From assembly GCF_003096415.1 (NCBI RefSeq), contig NZ_QEKH01000032.1, positions 1 to 61,611 of the forward strand: DNA of 61,611 bases, read 5' to 3'. The translations under genes were made by a program, and so were the position numbers. The notes below the pieces were generated by a model that had not been told where the DNA came from, searched no databases, and saw only the letters and a program-made list of their open reading frames with translations. Positions 37,607 through 46,733 of the stretch are shown here, in pieces. Position 1 is the first letter of the stretch, and every line of letters begins with the position of its first letter. This DNA comes from Victivallis vadensis (GTDB lineage: Bacteria; Verrucomicrobiota; Lentisphaeria; Victivallales; Victivallaceae).

Positions 37607-38917
37607 ATGCGTCCGATGCAGTGGATCAATCTGTTGCGCCTGGCCGCCGATCCGAAGGTGACGCGCGTGCCGGTGCGGGTGTTGGCGGCTCTGCGCCGCG
37701 CGGGGAAGCGGCGGCTGCCGGAAAAGGTGGACCGGGAGGTCGCCGCCGGGATTCCGGGGCTGCGGACGCTGCGTTATGCGGCGCGCTGGCTCGACGGCGA
37801 AAACCTGACGCGCCACAACCGCCGATGGGTGCTCAACTCCTTTCTGCCCCCCTTCCCGTCCCGGGCGTACGAGCGGATGTTTGAAGCGATGCTGAGCGGA
37901 CGCCGCCTGAGCCCGGTCTCCGCCTTTCTGGCGGTCACCGCGGAGTGCCGGTTCAATTGCGTACACTGCAGCGCGAAAGGGCGGCCGACGGCCCGGCTTC
38001 CCACCGGATTCTGGAAATCGGTCATCTCGCAGCTGCTGGAACTTGATGTCGGGATCATCGGCTTTACCGGAGGCGAACCGATGATGCGCGACGATCTGGC
38101 GGAGTTGGTGAAATTCGCCGCCGACGGCGGCGCCGCCACCATCCTCTTCACCTCCGGCAGCGAACTGACCGAGGCCAAAGCCGCCGAGCTGAAGGCAGCC
38201 GGACTGTGGGCGCTCGGCCTCAGCCTCGACCACGTCGATCCCGCCGAATTCAATCAATTCCGCGGCCATCCCGACGCTTTCAATCTGGTAACCCGCGCGG
38301 CGAAGCTCGCGGTCCGGCACAAATTCTACACCATGACCTGCTGCGTCGCCTCGCCGGAGCTGGTCAAAGAACGCATGTATGAAAAGATTCACGCTCTCTC
38401 CGCCGGACTCGGCGTCCAAGAGTTGCGGATCGTCGAACCGATGCCGTGCGGCCGGATGCGCGGAGCCGACTCCGGCGCTTTCCTGACCGATGCCGAAATC
38501 GAACTCCTCCGCGACTTCCACTGCACCATGAACCGGCGCGGCGCGCGTCCCAAGGTCTGCGCCTTCAACCGGATCGAAAGCCCGGAGCTGTTCGGCTGCG
38601 GCGGCGGAACCCAGCACCTCTACGTCGACAGCGCCGGCGAAGTATGTCCCTGCGACTTCACTCCGCTCAGCTTCGGCAACCTGCGGCGGGAAGCCCTCTC
38701 CACCGTCTGGCGGCGGATGAACGACGCTCTCGGCGAACCCCGCCGCGACTGCTTCATCCGCCGCCACGCCGGCGCGATCAACGCCAAAGTGCAGCAAACA
38801 GGAGAATATCCGCTCTCCCCTCAACACAGCTGCGAACTCTGTCGGGAAGCCGGTTTCGGCACGTTGCCCGATTACTTCCGGATGGTGACCGGCCAAACCA
38901 CCACTCTCTCAAAATAA
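37607..38917 (+). CDS. Radical SAM protein with SPASM-like C-terminus
   Basis: The 436-residue enzyme has a basic N-terminal region (~1-105), then the radical SAM cluster motif CRFNCVHC (~114-121). The GGEP motif (GFTGGEPMMRDD) and a TIM-barrel follow. A Cys-rich C-terminus (CGGGTQHLYVDSAGEVCPCDF; HSCELC) is typical of SPASM/Twitch auxiliary clusters. Related proteins modify peptides or cofactors; no precursor peptide gene is visible next to it, so the substrate is unknown. Monocistronic. Confidence 0.87.
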   Translation: MRPMQWINLLRLAADPKVTRVPVRVLAALRRAGKRRLPEKVDREVAAGIPGLRTLRYAARWLDGENLTRHNRRWVLNSFLPPFPSRAYERMFEAMLSGRRLSPVSAFLAVTAECRFNCVHCSAKGRPTARLPTGFWKSVISQLLELDVGIIGFTGGEPMMRDDLAELVKFAADGGAATILFTSGSELTEAKAAELKAAGLWALGLSLDHVDPAEFNQFRGHPDAFNLVTRAAKLAVRHKFYTMTCCVASPELVKERMYEKIHALSAGLGVQELRIVEPMPCGRMRGADSGAFLTDAEIELLRDFHCTMNRRGARPKVCAFNRIESPELFGCGGGTQHLYVDSAGEVCPCDFTPLSFGNLRREALSTVWRRMNDALGEPRRDCFIRRHAGAINAKVQQTGEYPLSPQHSCELCREAGFGTLPDYFRMVTGQTTTLSK

Positions 38918-38942
38918 CCGCTTCGAAATCCCCGGTCCCCGG

Positions 38943-39833
38943 TTACTTCACATCTTCGGCGGAAAGGTGATACTCGTTGCGGCAGAACTGGCAGCGGACC
39001 GCCGGATTTGGATTCTCGCTGAACAGTTTGCGCAGGTCGTCCCGGCCGAGCATCTGCAGCGCCATATCGCGCATCCGCTCCCGGCTGCAGTTGCACGAGA
39101 ACTTCGCGGGGGCCACGGGATAGGCCGCATACTCCGGCACTTCGGCGGTTGCCAGCAGCCACATCAGCAACGTGCGGAGCTTTTCATCGGCCAGCAGCAT
39201 CGCATCCTGCAGGATTTTGCCGGCTTCCGGCGCCAGCAGACGGTTGCGGATTCCGTCGAACTCCTCCGCATCGCACCCCGGCAAAGCCTGAATCAGCACG
39301 CCGAACGCGGATCGAACCGGCGCTTTCGGGTCGGGCTGGAGCTGGATTTCACAGCGGATTTCGCTCTCGACCTGATCGCTGACCGACAGGAAGTAGCCGA
39401 GCGCGGCGGACGGCATGATGAATGCGGTCCTGACTTCGCCGGAATTCAGGATGCGCCCCTCGCAGGAACGGGTCACCGCCACGGTCGCGTCGGCGTCGCC
39501 GCAGGCGACCTCCACCGAATCCGCCGACTCCATTACATGAGGATTGCGGATCAACCCGCGGACACGTCCGTCCGCATTGGCATCGACCAGCAGCCCGCGC
39601 ACCGGGCCGGGATAGTCGATGCGGATCGAATATTTTTCCTTATCGTCAAGCAGCACGCTCATCAGCGCGGCGGAACTCAACGCTCCCGCCAGCAACCGCC
39701 CCGCGACGGGGTCGGTGTCGTGCCGGATCAAACCTTCCGAAGTCAAATCTTTGAAGCTGCCGATCGCCAAGCGAATCGCGGGAGTCTTCACCACCGCCCG
39801 GGTCAGATAATCCGGTTCCACCCGCATCACCAT
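38943..39833 (-). CDS. hslO: Redox-regulated chaperone Hsp33
   Basis: The 296-residue cytosolic holdase is activated by oxidation. The conserved N-terminal fold includes SVEVACGDADATVAVTRSCEG-type sequence. The C-terminal zinc switch has CNC (~249-251) and CQFC (~281-284), separated by ~29 residues, as in Hsp33. It converges with the radical SAM gene. The promoter at 39910-39937 and a leader hairpin at 39864-39886 lie upstream. Confidence 0.94.
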   Translation of the reverse strand: MVMRVEPDYLTRAVVKTPAIRLAIGSFKDLTSEGLIRHDTDPVAGRLLAGALSSAALMSVLLDDKEKYSIRIDYPGPVRGLLVDANADGRVRGLIRNPHVMESADSVEVACGDADATVAVTRSCEGRILNSGEVRTAFIMPSAALGYFLSVSDQVESEIRCEIQLQPDPKAPVRSAFGVLIQALPGCDAEEFDGIRNRLLAPEAGKILQDAMLLADEKLRTLLMWLLATAEVPEYAAYPVAPAKFSCNCSRERMRDMALQMLGRDDLRKLFSENPNPAVRCQFCRNEYHLSAEDVK

Positions 39834-39863
39834 GTTGTCGCTCCTCTCTCTCCTTGGGGCTGT

Positions 39864-39886
39864 TCCGGAGGCGCGACGCCTCCGGA
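39864..39886 (-). promoter_or_regulatory. Hairpin in the hslO leader
   Basis: Perfect 10-bp stem TCCGGAGGCG/CGCCTCCGGA with a 3-base loop, between the promoter and the start codon. It is probably in the 5' untranslated region. No T run follows on the minus strand, so it is not a simple terminator. Confidence 0.6.
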
Positions 39887-39909
39887 TTTGATTAAAGTAT
39901 CCTAATAAT

Positions 39910-39937
39910 ACTATAATCGAAAAACAAAATTTTTCAA
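39910..39937 (-). promoter_or_regulatory. hslO promoter
   Basis: Minus strand TTGAAA, 16-base spacer, TATAGT. Confidence 0.6.
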
Positions 39938-39983
39938 CACCCCGAACGACAGGTTTTCCGGTTTACGGCGGCAATCCCTTCCT

Positions 39984-42392
39984 TCAGCGTTTATGTTTCA
40001 GCTGCCACTCGTAGATCGAGGGAACCTGCGGCCGTGGGCGCGGCAGTTTCGTGTCGAGCGGAATGATCCGGTTATCCTTTTCCACCAGCGGCCGGTGCAG
40101 GCCCGAAAACAGCTTGCCGTTGCCGCCGGAAAAGGTGTTGCCGATCAGCTCCACGCCGCCGCAATCAGGCGTGGCAAACAGGATAAAAGGAGAGTTTTTA
40201 TCCTCAAGAATCACCACATTGCCTTTCAGGATGTGATCGAAACTGGCGGTCTTGAAAAAGAACCCGACGCCCTGCTTCGCCCGGAGCCGGTTCCAGGCGA
40301 AAACCCAGTTTTCGTTCATGCCGCCGAGGTAGACCGCGTCGGAGATCGAATAGCCGTCGCAGTTGTAAACCACGTTGCGCGGCCCGTTCGGCCCGTGCGC
40401 GCCATCCTCCGGCGACGAGGCCCAGAACGCGTTCCCGTAGCCGCCGAACTCTTTGGTGTCGCTGATCACGACGCAGTTCTCGAACAGGTTTTCGGTGCTC
40501 CAGCCGGCGTGCCATTGCGAATCGCAGTTGTAAAACCTGCCGTTGCGGATCACGTTGCCGGAGGCCCCCCACTGCACCACCGGCGCATGGCGCATCCGGC
40601 GGGCAACCACGCCGTCGATCAGGCAGTCCGAGCAGTTGTCCCAGCCGACATAGGCCGTTCCGCCGCCGCCGTTGAACCAGCTCCCGTCGAATTCGCAGTC
40701 GAGGATCGAACAGAACTTCGCGTGGCCTCCATAGACCGGATTGCGGCCGCACTGAATCACCTTGAGGTCGCGCGCCACGCAGTCCGAAGCGTATTCAAAG
40801 GTCACACTGCTCAGCCAGTAGTCGTATTTCGTTTCGAGCGTCATCCCCTCAACCCGGCCGCCGCGCACGATGTCGAACTTCCGCACGAACGATTTATCCG
40901 CCACCGGGTAATCGAGCCGCAGCGGCTGGTTGAAAGTCAGCTTCGTCCCCTGCACCTCCCTGATGAAAAGATGGGTGCTGCGGAAATTGCCCCAGTTGCA
41001 GGCGTTGCCGGTCACGGCGCGGCGCTCCGGGGTTTCCAGCGCCCGCAGGACCACGATATCGCCCGCCTTGAACGGATGGTTCTTATCCTGAAGCACCACC
41101 GACGATTCGCCGCGCACGCCGTCCTGCGCAATCCGGTAGTCCCTGTAGGTGAATCCCCTGCCGCGAAACGCGATAAAGCTGCCCGCCGCCTGTTCCGGCA
41201 GGGTCGGCCTGACCGCGGCGTCGACGGTCACTTCGGCTTCCACCGTGAACTTCCTGCCGTCCTGATATTCGGCGGTGCCGCGCAGCCGGTGCTTTCCCGG
41301 CTTCACGGAGCCGGGCAGGTTCTTCGCGTAAAGCGATGCGTTGCCGGAGTGCAGGCTGCGGGTGAATTTACCGAACTCCCTGCCGTCCACTTCAAGCTTC
41401 AGCGAACGCAGCCCCGCCGGACGGGCGTAGATGTGGACCGCCTGTTTCGGCGCGATCCGGTCGCCGTTCCTGATCCCGTACAGGTCAACCCGGTTGTCGC
41501 CGGCGTCATAGTTGAAATCGATCCGGGTCCTGTCGCTTCCCGCCCCCCTGAGCGTCACAAAATCCTTCGTGATGAGCAGCATATTCCTCATTTTGAAATT
41601 TCCGGCAGGAATCTCGACCGTGCCGCCGTCATCGGGCAGCGAATCGACGGCCCGGCGCAGCGGCAGGGAGATGTCGTCGCCCTCTTTCGCCTTCAGCCGG
41701 ACGACGGTTTTCCCGGCCTGTTTCAGCACGTCGGCCCGCGCTCCGGCATAGGTGAAATCCGGGTAGACGATGCCGTCCGGCCCCGGAATGTCCGCCGGAG
41801 TCAGCTTCGCCTTCTCCTCCGGCCGGAGCTTGTACTGCGGCTCCCACGGCGGCGGCGCCGGATCGACGGGCAGCGCTTCAAGCCGGATGTCGTCAAGCCG
41901 GATCAGCTGCTTGACTCCGTACGGAATATAGAGCTTCACCATCGCGTAGCTGGTTTCATCCGAAAAAGCGGCCCCCTTGAAATCGACATTGAGCCACGCA
42001 TCCTTTGCCGGAGGAGCACTGCCGAAATGATAGCCGTTGTTGCCGAGCTTGCGGTGTTGGGCATTATAAAATTCGATTCCGACCGTGGCGCCGTATCCCT
42101 CGGCAAGCTGGATTTTGCCGGTCACGCGATAGATGCCGCGGGTCACGGGGATTTTTTTCGACCACAGTACGCCGCTGTGCCGCTTTTCCGGCTTTCCGGC
42201 AGGGTCGAAACGGATTTCCGCCGCCTGCTTTCCAGAAGCGGCCGTCGCCGAGACTCCGACCTCCGCCCGGCTTTTCGGCAGCTCCCAGCCTTCGAGGCCC
42301 TTCTCGAAACCGCTCTGGAATTTCACCTCCGCTGCAAACGCCGCACTTCCCAGCGCCGCCAGAAAAAGCGGCAGAACCACGCTCTTTTTCAT
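39984..42392 (-). CDS. Secreted right-handed beta-helix (pectate-lyase-fold) protein
   Basis: The 802-residue exported protein has a signal peptide MKKSVVLPLFLAALGSAAFA. A carbohydrate-binding-like jelly roll (~22-170, IYRVTGKIQLAEGYG...) precedes the main domain. From ~230 the pattern LRRAVDSLPDDGGTVEIPAG-NFKM and LRGAGSDRTRID marks entry into a parallel beta-helix. A beta-sandwich-like insert lies at ~310-400. The helix resumes with repeated CV/DC/IL-D rungs (SDCVARDLKVIQCGRN, FCSILDCEFDGS, CLIDGVVARRM) to ~770. Such proteins are polysaccharide lyases or hydrolases; the substrate is not inferable. The upstream pseudopilin gene ends 9 bases before it. Confidence 0.72.
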   Translation of the reverse strand: MKKSVVLPLFLAALGSAAFAAEVKFQSGFEKGLEGWELPKSRAEVGVSATAASGKQAAEIRFDPAGKPEKRHSGVLWSKKIPVTRGIYRVTGKIQLAEGYGATVGIEFYNAQHRKLGNNGYHFGSAPPAKDAWLNVDFKGAAFSDETSYAMVKLYIPYGVKQLIRLDDIRLEALPVDPAPPPWEPQYKLRPEEKAKLTPADIPGPDGIVYPDFTYAGARADVLKQAGKTVVRLKAKEGDDISLPLRRAVDSLPDDGGTVEIPAGNFKMRNMLLITKDFVTLRGAGSDRTRIDFNYDAGDNRVDLYGIRNGDRIAPKQAVHIYARPAGLRSLKLEVDGREFGKFTRSLHSGNASLYAKNLPGSVKPGKHRLRGTAEYQDGRKFTVEAEVTVDAAVRPTLPEQAAGSFIAFRGRGFTYRDYRIAQDGVRGESSVVLQDKNHPFKAGDIVVLRALETPERRAVTGNACNWGNFRSTHLFIREVQGTKLTFNQPLRLDYPVADKSFVRKFDIVRGGRVEGMTLETKYDYWLSSVTFEYASDCVARDLKVIQCGRNPVYGGHAKFCSILDCEFDGSWFNGGGGTAYVGWDNCSDCLIDGVVARRMRHAPVVQWGASGNVIRNGRFYNCDSQWHAGWSTENLFENCVVISDTKEFGGYGNAFWASSPEDGAHGPNGPRNVVYNCDGYSISDAVYLGGMNENWVFAWNRLRAKQGVGFFFKTASFDHILKGNVVILEDKNSPFILFATPDCGGVELIGNTFSGGNGKLFSGLHRPLVEKDNRIIPLDTKLPRPRPQVPSIYEWQLKHKR

Positions 42393-42401
42393 GCTGACCG
42401 C

Positions 42402-43220
42402 CTATTGGAACATATTGTTGATATTGGTCGGAAACATCTGAAGCAGCACGTCATCCGAATCATAGATATTGAAGCTCGCGGCATGTCCGTCCAGAAACGC
42501 CGCATTCGCCCGGCCCTGTCCGTGACAGTTGTTGATATACAGCGAAGCTTTGTTGATCCAGTCGCTCCGCCCCCAGAAAGAGAGGCTGCTGTGGTTGCCG
42601 AATATCTGGTTGCTGTTGACATAGGTATCCAGAAATCCCGGCTTGGTCGCCGGTGCCCGGTAACGGCCGATCTTCGGAATCTGCTTATTGTTGGTCTTGC
42701 CCGCGCTGTATCCCAGCACCCGCGCCGCGAATCCATAGGTTCCCAGCGTCAGCGGATCGCCGGATTCCGGCAGGCTGATCTGCCCGATATCCGACGGAGG
42801 CGTCCCCTTGAAGCTGTCATAGGCCGGACAGAACGTCACCTTGCTTCTCGACCGCGTATAGTAGGTCTGGCGGTTGATATAGCCCGCCATGAAAAATTTC
42901 TGCCACGGATGGCTGTGCGGAAACCCGTCCCAAGTGGTCACATTGGGGAACTCACAGGCAGGAATGAATCCGTCGAAGTCGCCGACGTAAAGCGCAATCC
43001 AGGTGCCATGCTGTTTGAGGTTGCTGATACATTGGACGCTTTTCGCCTTCTCGCGCGCCTGATTCAGAGCCGGGAGCAGCATCGCCGCCAGAATCGCGAT
43101 GATCGCGATTACCACGAGCAGCTCAATAAGGGTGAATTTTGGCCGCATCGTGCCAGCCCTGCTGATGTACCCTGCCAGCTTTCCTCGTTGCATTTGCTTG
43201 TCCTTTATCTTGTTACGCAT
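42402..43220 (-). CDS. DUF1559-type pseudopilin
   Basis: The 272-residue pseudopilin has a long basic leader (~28 residues), the prepilin peptidase site and hydrophobic helix ([20 protein letters not shown]), and then the LNQAREKAK helix. The C-terminal H-x9-DG motif reads [16 protein letters not shown]. The ATG at 43220 has GCGGAGG 5 bases upstream, which supports the longer leader. The beta-helix gene follows after 9 bases, so the two are co-expressed. Expected to be membrane-anchored and processed by a prepilin peptidase. Confidence 0.88.
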   Translation of the reverse strand: MRNKIKDKQMQRGKLAGYISRAGTMRPKFTLIELLVVIAIIAILAAMLLPALNQAREKAKSVQCISNLKQHGTWIALYVGDFDGFIPACEFPNVTTWDGFPHSHPWQKFFMAGYINRQTYYTRSRSKVTFCPAYDSFKGTPPSDIGQISLPESGDPLTLGTYGFAARVLGYSAGKTNNKQIPKIGRYRAPATKPGFLDTYVNSNQIFGNHSSLSFWGRSDWINKASLYINNCHGQGRANAAFLDGHAASFNIYDSDDVLLQMFPTNINNMFQ

Positions 43221-43259
43221 TTTTACCTCCGCTGTAAGTCGGTCGTGTTTCTTTTAAGG

Positions 43260-44025
43260 GCCATTACAGGCAACAACTTTTATATTATGTTTACTTGTCC
43301 GGCCCAATGCCGTCCGATGTCAACCTTGGAGTGCGGAGCCCGAAGGGCTTGCTCCCGCTCTGCAGGAGTAAGATTCATCTCCGCTTTCCAATCGCACGTG
43401 ATCATGTAATTATACTTAAGTTTAGTTTGCCTTTCCGTATCGTTACCGGTCACAAACTGGTTGCTGCGTCTTATGCAGATGGCTCCGGAGGGCCAATCGC
43501 CCTCCGGACCTCCCCGCTCGCCTCGGAACTCCCGTTGACTTGCGAAGCACTTCCATTCGCGGGCGGCCCTAGCGGGCCTTACTTGTCCGCCTGCGGCGGC
43601 CAACCCTTCATCGTTCGCTACGCTCACTACGCCAGGGGGGCTTCGCTCTCTACGTTCGGCTTCGTCACTATCGTTCCTCGTTACTTGCTGCCGCAAGTAA
43701 TTCCCTCACATTCGTTCGCGGCGCTTACCGCGCTTGTTGTGCGCCGCGTAAATGGCCGCCACGCGACCTCGAAGGGCGTAGAGAGCGCACTCGGCAGCGG
43801 CACCTTGCCGCCGCGGCGCTTACCGCGCTTGTTGTGCGCCGCGTAAATGGCGATTCGGCCTTATTATACTGTATAATGGCTTTGCCAACCAACCTTCGCT
43901 TGCCTGTACTGGCCGCCGCGCGACCCCGAAGGGCGTAGAGCGCGCACTCGGCAGCGGCACCTTGCCGCCGTACCCGGCAGCGGTTACCTTGCCGCCCGCT
44001 TAACATGCTGGGCATTATGCGAAAT
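43260..44025. repeat. Hairpin-rich repeat mosaic upstream of pseudopilin 2
   Basis: About 770 bases without a credible gene. A 39-bp unit is present twice without change (43718-43756, 43813-43851; stem GCGGCGC/GCGCCGC). A ~59-bp unit is present twice with few changes (43754-43812, 43911-43969; contains CGGCA-CCT-TGCCG). Many other short stems occur, for example GGAGGGC-CAATC-GCCCTCC near 43480. Part of it is shared with the insertion in the pseudopilin gene at 12969-14120 and with 34150-34190. Confidence 0.75.
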
Positions 44026-44030
44026 CGACC

Positions 44031-45410
44031 TTACACCGCGGAAAATTCTCCGGCGGCTCCGGCGCACACCACCTCTCTTTCCTTATCCTGCAAATTCTTC
44101 CTGACTGCTTTCGGCGTAAAGGCTCTGAGGCGCAACACGGAACGCAACACATTCCCAAGTTCCGTGGTCACTTCGATCGGATCGGCTCCATTATAGAGAA
44201 TCTCGCAGACCCCGTTGCTGATCAGGTTGCTGATTTCCGGGGAATCGATGTTGTATCCGGCGGAAATTTTGGTCATCTCCGACAGGAACAGCAGATCGCG
44301 CGGGTCATTCGCGTCAAAGCTGTTGATCGCCGAAGTTTTACGGATCGGAATCCCGTAACGGAGTTCCCCGAGCCGATCCTGAAACGTTTCCGAAAGCATG
44401 GTTCTGACCATCTTTCCGGCCAGCTCGATATCTCCGTTGTGACGGCGGATGCAGAGCAGGTCGGTAGCCTGCGCGGTCAGGTCCGCCCCGCCCGGAATCA
44501 GCGGCATCGGCACGTTCTTCCACCGGCAGCGGGCGTTGAAATCGACCTCCTCGCGAGCGGCGAACAGAAAAGCGCACTCTCCCGCATTGAAATGTTCCGC
44601 ATAATCCCAGCCCACCTTCAGCTCCCTGACGCCCAGCGCCTCGTAAAGCGCTTTGACGCAGAAGATTCCGGCGAGAGTGCGCGGATGATCTATCATGACC
44701 TTGCCGCCATCGATGATGCTTCCTCCCGCCCGGAAAATAAAATTGATCCAGAAGAATGAATAGTTGCTCCAGTTGAAAATCCGGTTCGGAGGAAGCGACC
44801 TGCGCAGGATGCGGACATCGTCAAGAAATTCGTCGAAATTCCAGCCGGAGTGCGGCTCCGGGCAACCCAGACGGGCCAGCAGTTCCGGGTTATAGCAGAA
44901 TACGCGCGGCGAGAAGATCAGCGGAATCCCGAACAGCCTGCCGTCGACGGTGCGGAAGTTTTTGAAGGGGGCCTCAAAAAAACAACCCTTTTCCGGATAT
45001 TCCGCATCGAACAGTCCGGCAAGATCGAGATATTCGTCCCGGTTCTGCTGCACGTCGAGAGTGGCGCGGACCTCGAACATCCCCTTTTCAAAACTGTTCA
45101 GAGGTTCGATTCCGGGAATCGCCTCCCGGAACTCCCCGATCAGGTTCGGCCAGAAGCGGCGGAAGGATACGAAGCTGCCGGGCAGAATCCGTTCCCGCCA
45201 GTCGTGCCGGACAAAGGTGCCGCTGCGCGAAACGCTTTCGAGAATCCCTTCCCGGACCAGCGACGTGAACGCGCTCTGCACGATTGCCAGCGACACCCCG
45301 ATCCGTTCGGAGAATTCCCGGGCGCCCGGCAGCTTGTCGCCGCCCGCCAGTTCTCCGGACTCCAAACCGCCGAGGATATGCTCCCTGACCTCTGTGATTT
45401 TATCCGCCAT
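44031..45410 (-). CDS. GntR winged-helix fused to a solute-binding-protein domain
   Basis: The 459-residue protein starts with a GntR DNA-binding domain (~1-70, KLPGAREFSERIGVSLAIVQSAFTSLVREGILESV). Instead of a GntR effector domain, the rest (~75-430) resembles extracellular sugar-binding proteins of ABC importers (RTVDGRLFGIPLIFSPRVFCYN; PHSGWNFDEFLDDVRIL; AGECAFLFAAREE). No signal peptide or lipobox, so it should be cytoplasmic and act as a sugar-responsive repressor/activator of the pseudopilin/beta-helix genes downstream. Its promoter is at 45440-45468. Confidence 0.8.
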   Translation of the reverse strand: MADKITEVREHILGGLESGELAGGDKLPGAREFSERIGVSLAIVQSAFTSLVREGILESVSRSGTFVRHDWRERILPGSFVSFRRFWPNLIGEFREAIPGIEPLNSFEKGMFEVRATLDVQQNRDEYLDLAGLFDAEYPEKGCFFEAPFKNFRTVDGRLFGIPLIFSPRVFCYNPELLARLGCPEPHSGWNFDEFLDDVRILRRSLPPNRIFNWSNYSFFWINFIFRAGGSIIDGGKVMIDHPRTLAGIFCVKALYEALGVRELKVGWDYAEHFNAGECAFLFAAREEVDFNARCRWKNVPMPLIPGGADLTAQATDLLCIRRHNGDIELAGKMVRTMLSETFQDRLGELRYGIPIRKTSAINSFDANDPRDLLFLSEMTKISAGYNIDSPEISNLISNGVCEILYNGADPIEVTTELGNVLRSVLRLRAFTPKAVRKNLQDKEREVVCAGAAGEFSAV

Positions 45411-45439
45411 CGTTTTTCCTTGAGCTTCCTTACACTAAT

Positions 45440-45468
45440 ATTATGACAAAAACAATTGACCTTGTCAA
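45440..45468 (-). promoter_or_regulatory. Promoter and operator of the GntR-SBP gene
   Basis: Minus strand TTGACA, 17-base spacer, CATAAT. The dyad TTGAC-CTT-GTCAA (45456-45468) covers the -35 box and is a good candidate for an operator of the encoded regulator. Confidence 0.6.
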
Positions 45469-45588
45469 GAGCAATCAGTATAAAAAAGCGAAATAAATCG
45501 AAAATAAAACTTCGCCATCCAAACTAACCTAGTCAGAGAGGTTCCATAAAGGCGCCCGGCAATGCGGAACCGGGAGCAGAACAGTTGT

Positions 45589-46509
45589 TCAATCTCCGCG
45601 GCTTTCCCCACGCCGAGCTTCGTGCAGGTACTCGCTTGGAGAAACACCGGTTACCCGACGGAAACAACGGCTGAAAACCGGCAGCGATGAAAAGCCGGTC
45701 CGGTCCGCCACCTCCGACACCAGCAGCTCACGGCTCTCCAGCAGTTTCACCGCCTGCCGGATGCGGATGCAGCGGATGTATTCGCCCGGATTGCATCCGG
45801 CCATATTGTTGAACAAACGGTACAGAAACACCGGCGAAATCTCATGCCGCCGCGCAATTTCCTCGACCGACAGCCCCGGATCGGAAAGTTTCTGGAAAAT
45901 ATATCCGTTGATCTCCTCAAACAGCCGGAGCCTCGCATTGTCCGCGCTCAAATGGCGGTCAGCGTCGATGCGCTCCGTACATCCGCTCAGCTCCAGCAGG
46001 AAGCTGCCCAGATAACGCTGCAGCAGCCGCGCGGAAACGCCGTGTTCCGACTCCGGCGGCGCAAGGTAAAGCTGCAGCATCCGTTCGATCAGCCGCCAGT
46101 GGATTTCCTCCAGCCCGGAGCTGCGGTACATCAGGTTCGGAATCCGCGCCCCCTGATGCAGTTCAAACGTGATCACCAGCCAGAAAAAGTTGTTCTGATC
46201 CACCAGATAGTGATGCGACTGATACGGATAGACCAGAGCCGCATAATCCACCGGCAGCGGAAACGATTTCTCATTCACACAGATCAACCCCTCCGCCGCG
46301 AGATTCACGGTCAGCACATAACGGCGGTGATAGAGCTTGTCCGGCTCGGTCACGGCATTGATCTTCCGCTCCCGGCAGCGCCGGAACAGCAGAATGTTGT
46401 CCGGTTCCTCCGGCATACCGCCGCGGCGGCCAGACAGGTAGCTCGACGGATCATCCACCTTTCCCGCCGCCTGCCTGACTCTGTATTTGACTTCACTGAA
46501 ACCGGTCAT
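45589..46509 (-). CDS. AraC-family transcriptional regulator
   Basis: The 306-residue regulator has a cupin-like ligand domain (~40-180, EKSFPLPVDYAALVYPYQSHHYLVD). Two AraC helix-turn-helix units follow at the C-terminus (~200-300): SVEEIARRHEISPVFLYRLFNNMAG and VADRTGFSSLPVFSRCFRRVTGVSPSEY. The frame is open to 46602, but the ATG at 46509 follows AGGGAAAGGG. It is divergent from the aldolase-pseudopilin-LamG-symporter operon, which it probably activates through the TTGCAA sites at 46561-46659. Confidence 0.88.
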   Translation of the reverse strand: MTGFSEVKYRVRQAAGKVDDPSSYLSGRRGGMPEEPDNILLFRRCRERKINAVTEPDKLYHRRYVLTVNLAAEGLICVNEKSFPLPVDYAALVYPYQSHHYLVDQNNFFWLVITFELHQGARIPNLMYRSSGLEEIHWRLIERMLQLYLAPPESEHGVSARLLQRYLGSFLLELSGCTERIDADRHLSADNARLRLFEEINGYIFQKLSDPGLSVEEIARRHEISPVFLYRLFNNMAGCNPGEYIRCIRIRQAVKLLESRELLVSEVADRTGFSSLPVFSRCFRRVTGVSPSEYLHEARRGESRGD

Positions 46510-46560
46510 TCCCTTTCCCTGCGTGATTCCGGTTTCCAGTATAGATGATGTTTGCGGAAA

Positions 46561-46659
46561 TTGCAATTTGTTTTTGCAAAAAAAATTGTTTTTCCATTTC
46601 AAACAGGCTATTTCAGATAAACAATGAAAGAAATTGCAAAATCATAAAAAATATTGCAA
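46561..46659 (+). promoter_or_regulatory. Four TTGCAA sites, candidate AraC-type operators
   Basis: TTGCAA at 46561-46566, 46574-46579, 46634-46639 and 46654-46659. The last two are spaced 20 bases apart, start to start. The last lies 11 bases upstream of the -35 box, the position expected for a class II activator. Confidence 0.5.
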
Positions 46660-46670
46660 ACCAACTCCCC

Positions 46671-46699
46671 TTGCCTGCCGGGCGTTTTCATGTCATAAT
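46671..46699 (+). promoter_or_regulatory. Promoter of the aldolase-symporter operon
   Basis: TTGCCT, 17-base spacer, CATAAT. Confidence 0.6.
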
Positions 46700-46733
46700 A
46701 TAAACAGATCAAACCGACGGGAGAAAATTTGTG

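Noticed and set aside
39993-43409. An 1138-codon open frame on the plus strand
   Set aside because: It is antisense to two well-supported minus-strand genes (beta-helix protein and pseudopilin). It reads as low-complexity His/Arg/Val-rich sequence and comes from GC codon bias.
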